From Anaerolineae bacterium (GTDB lineage: Bacteria > Chloroflexota > Anaerolineae > B4-G1 > SLSP01), in NCBI GenBank assembly GCA_016934645.1, contig JAFGSL010000415.1, positions 1-14,475 on the forward strand: 14,475 bases of DNA, read 5' to 3'. This document shows, one piece after another, positions 6,984-13,678 of the stretch. The notes beneath the pieces are model-generated. The model worked only from the letters and a program-made list of their open reading frames with translations. It was not told where the DNA came from and did no database searches. A program made the translations under genes and the position numbers. The stretch's first letter is position 1. Every line of letters begins with the position of its first letter.

Positions 6984-9407
6984 ATGAAGATACGAGAGAG
7001 CTACATCCTGCGCAAACACTACAACGTGATCGTTGTTGGCGCTGGGCTAGGAGGCATGACCGCCGCCAGTCTGTTAGCCAAACGTGGTTTATCCGTGCTG
7101 ATGATCGACCAACAGAACAAACCCGGCGGCTCCTGTACCTCGTTCAAGCGCGAGGGCGTCGTCTTCGACGTCGGCACCGCGATGATCTATGGCTTTGGCG
7201 ATAAAGGTTTCAAACCCTTCCGTTTTCTGATCAACGAATTGGAAGAACCGATCGAGATGGTCGCCCACCCCACCCTGGCCCGTATGACGTTCGAGGGCCA
7301 GGAGATCACCTTCTGGCCAGACCTGAACCGGTTTCTGGACGAACTCGGCGCACTTTATCCCGACGAGAAAGAGGCGCTGCGCGCGTTCTACGCCGATCTC
7401 CACAAGATGTACGAGAACATCGTCATCAAAAACGAAGTCGTGGTGCCGCCCTCGGAGTTCTCGGCGCGCCAGGGACTGCGGCGGCTGCTTTCCGATCCCC
7501 TGGGCATCTTCAAAATGCAGCGCTTGCTCTCCATCAGCGTCAAGGATTTACTGGATCAGTATTTCCACACACCGGAGATCGTCCACTTCTTCGACAAGCT
7601 CTGTTCTGCCTACGCCTACACGACCGCGGCGGAAACGCCCGCCGTCCTCGCCGCCACGATGTTTCTAGACAACCACATCGGCGGCGTTTACTATCCCGCC
7701 GGAGGCGCGCAGATGCTGCCCAACACCATCGAAAGAGCCTTCGAGCGCGACGGCGGGCAGACGCTCTACGGCCATCTGGTGGACGAAATCCTGATCCGTG
7801 ATGGGCGCGCGTACGGCGTGCGGCTGTCTGACGGCGAGGAGATTTTAGCGGATCGCGTCATCGCCAATGCGACCGTGTGGAACCTCTACGGCAAACTCGT
7901 GCGCCCCGAGCACATCCCGCCGGAGCGCCTGGCGTGGGCGCAGGCACTCATTCCCACCTACCCCAGTATGACGCTCTATATGGTCACCGACCGGGCCGCG
8001 CTGCCGGAAGGCGTATTCCCGTGGGAGATTTTCATTGAGAATCGCGCCGTCATCGATCACTCCGACCTGACACTCTACATCAACGCGCTGGTCGATCACA
8101 CCCTGTGCCCGCCGGACAAGCTGGTCGTCCTGGCGATTGCGCCGAATATGTGTGACTGGCCCACCCCGGAAGACGCTGACTACCGCTCCAAAGCTTACCG
8201 CGACCAGAAGCAGCAAGAGGCTGAGCGGATGCTCGCCCAGATCGACCAACACTATCCCGGCTTCAGCGGCCACATCGAAACCCTGATCGTCGGCACGCCA
8301 ACCACCATCGAGCGCTACATGCTCAAGAACGGCGGCGCGGTCGGCGGCCCGAAGAACGCCATCGGGCAGCACATGCTGAAGCGGCTCCACGCCCGCAGCG
8401 AATGGAAGCACCTCTACATCTGCGGCGACTCGACGGTGATGGGCACCGGCGCACCGGCGACGATGGTCTCCGGCGTCGGCGCCGCGAACATGGTGCTGCG
8501 CGACCTTCGTAAGCCGGAATACGACACGCGCAAATACCCCAAGCAGGTCGTGCGATTCGTCGATATCCCATACACTCGCCCGAAAGTCGCGGCGGATGAT
8601 CCGATCACGCCGGAGAACGCGTACCTCATCGCCGCGCAGTGCCAGGGCTGCGAACATCCGGCGTGCGTCAGCGGCTGCCCCGCCGGGATCGACATCCCCG
8701 GCTTTCTGCGGCGCATGGAAGCACGGAACTACACCGGTGCGGCGCGACTGCTGCGCGAGCGCAATCCCTTCGCCGAAGTCTGCGGCTATACCTGCGCAGC
8801 GGATGACCTCTGCCAGAAACACTGCTATCGTAAATCCTTCGCCGGAGCGCCTGTTCGCATCGCGGAACTCGAACGTTGGGTATGCGAGGCGGCGGGTCGC
8901 GCGGGTTGGCTCCGCCCGGGTTCCGTCGAGAACGTACAACGCATCGCCGTGATCGGCAGCGGTCCGGCAGGTTTGAGTTGTGCCTACTATCTGGCCTTAA
9001 CAGGGCGCACCATTGACGTATACGGCAAAGAAGCACAACCGGGTGGTCAACTGCGACAGATGGCAACGCACGGCGATCTTCCCCCGGAAGCGCTGACCCG
9101 AGACCTGCAAGGTGTGTTGGCGAACAACATTCACTTCAATGGCCAGCAGAAGCCGGGTGAGACGTTCGACATCGCCGAACTGCGACATTCGCACAGTGCG
9201 ATTTACATCACGGCGGAGTTTGCCGAAATCCTGCACGATGAGCTTGTATCGCTGTGTGGACCGGACTGGCACGATGCGCCCGCCCCGGAGACACGCCAGG
9301 CGACATCGCAGCCAGGGTTGCATGTGGGCGAGAATCCTCCAACGGTGGTCGAAGCCGTCGCGGAAGGCCGCCGCGTCGCAGTGAGTATTAGCCAAGATGA
9401 CGACTGA
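6984..9407 (+). CDS. Fusion flavoprotein: carotenoid-desaturase-like domain + GltD-type Fe-S domain + shortened FAD domain
   Basis: 807-residue protein with three modules. Residues about 12-512 resemble the CrtI/CrtISO (phytoene desaturase/isomerase) flavoproteins: VVGAGLGGMTAASLLAKRG with GAGLGG at 19-24, PGGSCTSF, a YPAGGAQMLPNTIE segment, and the C-terminal FAD motif YICGDSTVMGTGAPATMVSG from 478. Residues about 545-645 are the double [4Fe-4S] domain found at the N-terminus of GltD and dihydropyrimidine dehydrogenase. All eight Cys are present (553, 556, 561, 565, 600, 604, 610, 614). Residues 653-807 start a second Rossmann fold (GSGPAG, 658-663) and close with PTVVEAVAEGRRVAVSI, as GltD does. 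However, only about 155 residues lie between, where GltD relatives have about 330; the NAD(P)H-binding insert seems to be missing. No signal peptide. The start ATG has only a weak ribosome site but sits six bases after the previous stop. Substrate unknown. Confidence 0.85.
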   Translation: MKIRESYILRKHYNVIVVGAGLGGMTAASLLAKRGLSVLMIDQQNKPGGSCTSFKREGVVFDVGTAMIYGFGDKGFKPFRFLINELEEPIEMVAHPTLARMTFEGQEITFWPDLNRFLDELGALYPDEKEALRAFYADLHKMYENIVIKNEVVVPPSEFSARQGLRRLLSDPLGIFKMQRLLSISVKDLLDQYFHTPEIVHFFDKLCSAYAYTTAAETPAVLAATMFLDNHIGGVYYPAGGAQMLPNTIERAFERDGGQTLYGHLVDEILIRDGRAYGVRLSDGEEILADRVIANATVWNLYGKLVRPEHIPPERLAWAQALIPTYPSMTLYMVTDRAALPEGVFPWEIFIENRAVIDHSDLTLYINALVDHTLCPPDKLVVLAIAPNMCDWPTPEDADYRSKAYRDQKQQEAERMLAQIDQHYPGFSGHIETLIVGTPTTIERYMLKNGGAVGGPKNAIGQHMLKRLHARSEWKHLYICGDSTVMGTGAPATMVSGVGAANMVLRDLRKPEYDTRKYPKQVVRFVDIPYTRPKVAADDPITPENAYLIAAQCQGCEHPACVSGCPAGIDIPGFLRRMEARNYTGAARLLRERNPFAEVCGYTCAADDLCQKHCYRKSFAGAPVRIAELERWVCEAAGRAGWLRPGSVENVQRIAVIGSGPAGLSCAYYLALTGRTIDVYGKEAQPGGQLRQMATHGDLPPEALTRDLQGVLANNIHFNGQQKPGETFDIAELRHSHSAIYITAEFAEILHDELVSLCGPDWHDAPAPETRQATSQPGLHVGENPPTVVEAVAEGRRVAVSISQDDD

Positions 9408-10245
9408 AGTAATGTCAACTACCGATTTATTGCTGCCGCTGCTGCGCCAGTTCTCGCGCGGTGAGTACGGCATCGCTTTAGGCGGCGCACACGCCAAGGG
9501 CGTCGATGATCAGGAATCCGACATCGATCTCTACGTGTTTGCGCGGGAGATCCTAACCGCCGAGGAGCGGCGCAAGCTGTGCGAAGACTTCGGCGTGGAC
9601 GGCGCAACGCTGACGGCGTGGGGTGATGATGCCGAGTTCATCCAGGCGGGGAGCGACTTCTACTTTCACGGACAAAAGGTCGAGTGTTGGTTCCGCAACA
9701 TCGACTACATTGACGCCATCATCGCCGAATGTCAGGCCGGGATCGTCAAACACAGCCTGCTGACGTGGACGGTGATGGGGTTCTACAACCACTGCACCCT
9801 CTCCGATCTGCACAACATGCGCCCTATCGACGATCCGCACGGCATCCTCGCGCGGTGGCACTCCAAGGTGGGCGTCTACCCACCCAAATTGCGCGAGGCG
9901 ATCATCAGCCGGTACACGCGCGCGGCGCAGTTCTGGCCCGACAACTTCCATTACAAGAGCGCCGTCGAACGCGCCGACGCCATCTACACCGCAGGCATCG
10001 TCCAGCAGGTGATCCACAACCTAATCCAGGTCGTCTTCGCGCTGAACCGGACGTACTTCCCAGGCGATAAAAAGCTGGAGATCGCGTTGAACCATCTCGC
10101 CATCAAACCGCAGCGCTTCACGGAACGCATCCAAGGGCTGCTTTTCCCCGGCGACGAACCGGACCCGACCATGCTCGATGCACAGCGGCAAGCACTATGC
10201 GCATTGGTCCAGGAAGTGATCGCACTGACGGAAGGTCTACAATGA
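9397..10245 (+). CDS. Nucleotidyltransferase-like protein, DUF4037 group
   Basis: 282-residue protein of the polymerase-beta/minor nucleotidyltransferase fold. The N-terminal pattern GGAHAKGVDDQESDIDLYVF (29-48) matches the family's GG/S-x-x-x-G...D-x-D box, with D42 and D44 as likely metal ligands. E96 in KVECWF is a candidate third carboxylate. The Ser usually found in the GGS/GS start is Ala (A31). The rest is mostly helical, with the DUF4037-like stretch ending in LLFPGDEPDP. The start is uncertain: the ATG at 9397 overlaps the flavoprotein gene by 11 bases, while the in-frame ATG at 9412 would leave four bases between them; neither has a strong ribosome site. The next gene overlaps its stop by ATGA. 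Substrate and role are unknown; members are sometimes linked to aminoglycoside-type nucleotidyl transfer, but nothing here shows that. Confidence 0.75.
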   Translation: MTTEVMSTTDLLLPLLRQFSRGEYGIALGGAHAKGVDDQESDIDLYVFAREILTAEERRKLCEDFGVDGATLTAWGDDAEFIQAGSDFYFHGQKVECWFRNIDYIDAIIAECQAGIVKHSLLTWTVMGFYNHCTLSDLHNMRPIDDPHGILARWHSKVGVYPPKLREAIISRYTRAAQFWPDNFHYKSAVERADAIYTAGIVQQVIHNLIQVVFALNRTYFPGDKKLEIALNHLAIKPQRFTERIQGLLFPGDEPDPTMLDAQRQALCALVQEVIALTEGLQ

Positions 10246-11312
10246 ATCACAAATCACCCTATCCAGGCTCCCGGCGGCTCTCGCGCCGCGACGTGCTCAA
10301 GCTCGCGGCGGTCGGCGCGCTGGCGGGCTGCACGCGGCCTCTCGCGCCAACGGTAACGCCAGCGCCCACATCCGCCCCCGCTCCCAAATCTACGCTCGCT
10401 CCCACCCCCGGCAGCGCCGCGCCAGAACCGATCGCCGACTACGCCTGTGTCACCGGCGAAGGCCCGCTGTGGCACCCGGACGAGCAGCGCGTCTACTGGG
10501 TCGATATCCCTACAGGGCGGTTGTTCCGCTACACACCCGCCACCGGTGAGCACGAGCAGTGCTTTGAAAGCTCGACCGCCAACGGCGGCGCACTTGGCGG
10601 ATTCACGATCCAGGAAGACGGCGCGCTGCTGCTTTTTATGGCGCGCGGCGCGGTCAAACTCTGGCGTGACGGTGAGATCACCACCATCATCGACGAAATC
10701 CCAGACGAGGTCACCACCCGCTTCAACGACGTCATCGCCGATCCGGAGGGCCGCGTCTTCTGCGGGACGATGCCCACCGCTACGCGGGGGTCGCCCACGC
10801 AATCTCGCCTGGGGCGGCTTTACCGCCTGGACCCCGACCAGACGCTCACCAAACTGCTCGACGGCATCGGCGTCTCCAACGGGATGGGCTTCACGCCCGA
10901 TTTCCAACATCTTTACTACACCGACTCGCCCACGCGCAACATCTACATCTTCGACTACGACCGCGCCACCGGCAGCATCAGCAACCAGCGTGTCTTCGTG
11001 CAGACACCGGAGGGCGAGGGCGGCCCCGACGGCCTGACGGTGGACGCCGACGGCTACGTCTGGTCGGCACGGTGGGATGGCGGCGTGCTGGTGCGCTATA
11101 CGCCGGATGGCGAGGAAGCGCTGCGGATCGCGTTCCCTGCCAGGAAAGTGTCTAGCGTCACCTTCGGCGGGCCGGATTACACCGACATCTACGTGACCAC
11201 GGCGGGCGGCGATCAGAAAGCGCGCGAAGGCGACGGCGCGGGTGCGCTCTTCCGCTTGCGGCTGGGCATCCAGGGCAAGCCGGAGTTTCGTTCGAAGATA
11301 AGTAATGAGTAA
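10242..11312 (+). CDS. SMP-30/gluconolactonase/LRE-family protein, predicted Tat lipoprotein
   Basis: 356-residue six-bladed beta-propeller predicted to be exported folded and lipid-anchored. The ATG at 10242 overlaps the previous stop as ATGA and has GGAAGG (10230-10235) six bases upstream; the in-frame ATG at 10197 lies inside the upstream gene. The leader has a twin-arginine motif SRRDVLK (14-20), a hydrophobic run, and lipobox LAGC with Cys30. A Pro/Thr/Ala-rich linker follows to about residue 63. The propeller keeps the SMP-30 metal ligands: E73 (GEGPLW), N162 (RFNDV), N213 (SNGMGF) and D263 (GGPDGL). Family members hydrolyse sugar lactones and related esters; most are soluble, so the lipoprotein form points to work outside the membrane. 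The last three codons and the stop lie inside a heptamer repeat. Confidence 0.9.
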   Translation: MNHKSPYPGSRRLSRRDVLKLAAVGALAGCTRPLAPTVTPAPTSAPAPKSTLAPTPGSAAPEPIADYACVTGEGPLWHPDEQRVYWVDIPTGRLFRYTPATGEHEQCFESSTANGGALGGFTIQEDGALLLFMARGAVKLWRDGEITTIIDEIPDEVTTRFNDVIADPEGRVFCGTMPTATRGSPTQSRLGRLYRLDPDQTLTKLLDGIGVSNGMGFTPDFQHLYYTDSPTRNIYIFDYDRATGSISNQRVFVQTPEGEGGPDGLTVDADGYVWSARWDGGVLVRYTPDGEEALRIAFPARKVSSVTFGGPDYTDIYVTTAGGDQKAREGDGAGALFRLRLGIQGKPEFRSKISNE

Positions 11313-11349
11313 CGGGTAATGAGAAACGAGCAACAAGTAACGGGCAGAA
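11301..11349. repeat. Second array of degenerate 7-bp repeats
   Basis: Seven heptamers in a row: agtaatg, agtaacg, ggtaatg, agaaacg, agcaaca, agtaacg, ggcagaa. They share the A-T/C-G ending of the array at 5320-5419. The array begins inside the SMP-30 gene, covering its last codons and stop (11301-11312), and ends just before the ribosome site of the LIM-domain gene. Confidence 0.7.
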
Positions 11350-11364
11350 GAGGGTTGGGAAAGC

Positions 11365-12384
11365 GTGAGCGGTGAACGTGTTTGCGCGGGATGTGGTCGG
11401 CGGATCACAGGATATCACGTCCAGGCTCTCGGTCGGAACTGGCACCCGGACTGTTTCCGCTGCGCCGCGTGCGGTCGCCCTATTGAAGGACAATATGCTG
11501 AACACGACAGCGAGGTCTATCATCCCCGCTGCCATCAGGAGCGATTTGGTCTGCGATGCGCGGCGTGCAATGGTTTCATTGAGGGACAATACGTCGACTA
11601 TGAAGGCCGCCCGTATCATCCCGACTGTCATAGGCAACAGTTCGGCAAGCGCTGCGCCGTTTGCGGTGAGTACATCGAAGGCCAGTACATCCAGACGTTT
11701 TGGGGCGAGAGCTATTGTGCCCGGCACCAGACGCAATATCCGGAGTGCTACGTCTGCCAGCGCCCGGTGTGTCAACGACTGACCGGCGGCGGCAAGCAAT
11801 ACAAGGATGGGCGTGTAGTCTGCATGCTGTGTCGGAAACAGGCGGTGGACGATCAGAAGCAAGCGCGCAGGATCATGCAACAGGTTCAAGTGCGGATGGC
11901 ACGTTACAGCCTGGACACACGCCAAGTCTCCATTCCGCTGGAGATGGTGCAACTCACCCAGCTCACAACGGAGGGTATATCCGGCCCGATGGCCCGCCTA
12001 CAAGGCCAGACCATCAAGCAGATACAGACGCGCGACGGGCAAGAAGTCGCGCGCATCATCGAGGCGCTCTACGTGCTGGGAGGGCTACCGCCAACCTACC
12101 TCGAAAACGTCCTGGCGCACGAGTTAGGCCACGTTTGGCTGTTTATGCAGCACATCGACAATCTGCCGGAGGATTTGGAAGAAGGGTTGTGCAATCTGTT
12201 TGCGTATCTGCTCCATCAAGAGCAAACGTCGTCGGAGGCCCGTCACTGCATCCACCTGCTGGAAGAAAACCCCGATCCGATATACGGCGACGGGTTCCGT
12301 CGCGCGCGCGCCATCTACGAGCAACGCGGTCTACCCGTGCTCCTGCGCGGTGTCGCTCAGCATCGCCGCTGGCCACGCAAATAG
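11365..12384 (+). CDS. LIM zinc-finger protein with DA1-like metallopeptidase domain
   Basis: 339-residue cytoplasmic protein with a GTG start at 11365; AGAGGG ten bases upstream is a moderate ribosome site. The N-terminal third is zinc fingers. The first pair is a classic LIM domain (C7, C10, H27, C30, C33, C36, H53, C56). Two more half-LIM fingers follow (C65, C68, H85, C88; C97, C100, C118, H121), and then a C-x2-C...C-x2-C pair (C128, C131, C153, C156). Fingers 2 to 4 repeat every 32 residues with the shared text IEGQY. The C-terminal domain has a zinc-peptidase HELGH (252-256) followed by DLEEGLCN with E272/E273. This matches the DA1 family, whose plant members are ubiquitin-activated peptidases with LIM and HExxH parts. 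The ubiquitin-binding part is absent. Substrate in bacteria is unknown. Confidence 0.85.
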   Translation: MSGERVCAGCGRRITGYHVQALGRNWHPDCFRCAACGRPIEGQYAEHDSEVYHPRCHQERFGLRCAACNGFIEGQYVDYEGRPYHPDCHRQQFGKRCAVCGEYIEGQYIQTFWGESYCARHQTQYPECYVCQRPVCQRLTGGGKQYKDGRVVCMLCRKQAVDDQKQARRIMQQVQVRMARYSLDTRQVSIPLEMVQLTQLTTEGISGPMARLQGQTIKQIQTRDGQEVARIIEALYVLGGLPPTYLENVLAHELGHVWLFMQHIDNLPEDLEEGLCNLFAYLLHQEQTSSEARHCIHLLEENPDPIYGDGFRRARAIYEQRGLPVLLRGVAQHRRWPRK

Positions 12385-12435
12385 CTAACCTCCCCAAAAT
12401 ATTGCCCAACAATTTACAAGATACTCGTCTCACAT

Positions 12436-12463
12436 TTGACGTTTCCCGCAGAACAGGTATCCT
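12436..12463 (+). promoter_or_regulatory. Candidate sigma-70-type promoter for the DUF362 pair
   Basis: TTGACG (12436-12441; five of six matches to TTGACA) is followed after 16 bases by TATCCT (12458-12463; four of six matches to TATAAT). It lies about 50 bases before the ATG at 12512, in the 127-base gap after the LIM-domain gene. No terminator is clear in that gap. Confidence 0.45.
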
Positions 12464-12511
12464 ATAAACAGTGAATAACGTTGGATTTTCAACCAAGAGA
12501 GGAACACAGCG

Positions 12512-13678
12512 ATGAATAACACATATTGTAGGAAAAAACCTAAAAATCGGCCCCTATCACGACGGCACTTTCTCAAACTCATAGCAACCGGAGTCCTGGC
12601 TGGATGTGCGCCCAAACTCACGCCCCAACCGACAGACGAACCGGCAGCGACGATGCCACCTTCACCGACCACCGCGCCAACCGACACACCAACAGCCGTT
12701 CTGCCAACGAACACACCAACCACCCACCCCCCTAACAACCCACCCACCGCTCCTCCAAACACCCACACCCCCACACCGCCTCCCACCCTCACGCCGGCCC
12801 CCGTCGCGCGCCCTCACGTACTCGGCAAAGTTGTGCACACCCGTCATGCCGGAGTATGGGATGGCGGCGATCTGCAATCCAACGCCATCCGCCAGATGCT
12901 CGACGCGTCCATCACCCAACTCACCGGCCTGGACGACGCCCGCGCAGCGTGGAGCGCACTCTTTGCGCCCGGCGAGCGCATCGCCCTCAAGGTCAACACG
13001 ATTGCAGGCGCTTCATATTGGACGCACATCCCGCTGGTGACGGCCGTCGCCGACAGTCTGCAAGACGCTGGCGTGCCGGCGGAACAGATCGTCATCTTCG
13101 ACCGGCTGTCGCGGGAGTTGCAAAACGTGGGGTACGCGCTGAATACAGATGGTCCGGGCGTGCGCTGCTACGGCACGGATCACGCCTATACCGGCGGCTG
13201 GACGCTGCTGGATGGCAGCGTCGGCATAAGCGACGTGCTGTTGAACTGCGATGCGCTCATCAACATCCCGTTGCTCAAGACGCACGGGACCAGCGGGATC
13301 AGCTTCGCGCTGAAGAACCATTACGGCACTTTCGATCAACCTGGCCGGTACCACGGGAACATCGAACAAGCGTTGGGGGCGCTCAACGCGCTGGATGCCA
13401 TCCGTGACCGCACACGCCTGATCATCGGCGATGCGCTGAACATTTGCACGCAGAATTGGAACTCGGCAGTCAATGGGGATTCACTCCTTATGAGCTTTGA
13501 TCCGGTGGCAAACGACGCCATAGGCTTGCAACTCTTCACCGCAGCGCGTGAGGCAGCGGGCGGAAACGCGAACGCTGCGCAGCGCAAAGCGACAGCATGG
13601 CTGGAATATGCCGCTTCTCTGGGGCTGGGTGAGCATGCACCGGAGGCAATCGAGAAAGTGGAGGTCAATTTAGCATGA
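12512..13678 (+). CDS. DUF362 domain protein, predicted Tat lipoprotein (first of a pair)
   Basis: 388-residue protein predicted to lie outside the cytoplasmic membrane as a lipoprotein. AGAGGA (12498-12503), eight bases upstream, sets the start. The leader has SRRHFLK (16-22), a hydrophobic stretch and lipobox LAGC with Cys32. A Pro/Thr-rich linker follows to about residue 98. The DUF362 domain shows LKVNT (K160, N162), DALINIPLLKTHG (K256, H258) and SFALKNHYG (K268, N269), the family's three conserved blocks. No ferredoxin-type Cys motif is seen, although some DUF362 proteins carry one. The next gene overlaps the stop by ATGA and encodes a second DUF362 protein, so the two are coupled and may form a complex. 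The biochemical role of this family is not established. Confidence 0.88.
   Translation: MNNTYCRKKPKNRPLSRRHFLKLIATGVLAGCAPKLTPQPTDEPAATMPPSPTTAPTDTPTAVLPTNTPTTHPPNNPPTAPPNTHTPTPPPTLTPAPVARPHVLGKVVHTRHAGVWDGGDLQSNAIRQMLDASITQLTGLDDARAAWSALFAPGERIALKVNTIAGASYWTHIPLVTAVADSLQDAGVPAEQIVIFDRLSRELQNVGYALNTDGPGVRCYGTDHAYTGGWTLLDGSVGISDVLLNCDALINIPLLKTHGTSGISFALKNHYGTFDQPGRYHGNIEQALGALNALDAIRDRTRLIIGDALNICTQNWNSAVNGDSLLMSFDPVANDAIGLQLFTAAREAAGGNANAAQRKATAWLEYAASLGLGEHAPEAIEKVEVNLA

Noticed and set aside
7845..8939. 364-residue open frame on the minus strand
   Set aside because: Antisense of the flavoprotein fusion through its FAD and Fe-S motifs; composition looks like a shadow frame.
10254..11408. 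384-residue open frame on the minus strand
   Set aside because: Antisense of the SMP-30 gene, whose leader and metal ligands are all intact; no ribosome site or motif in the minus frame.
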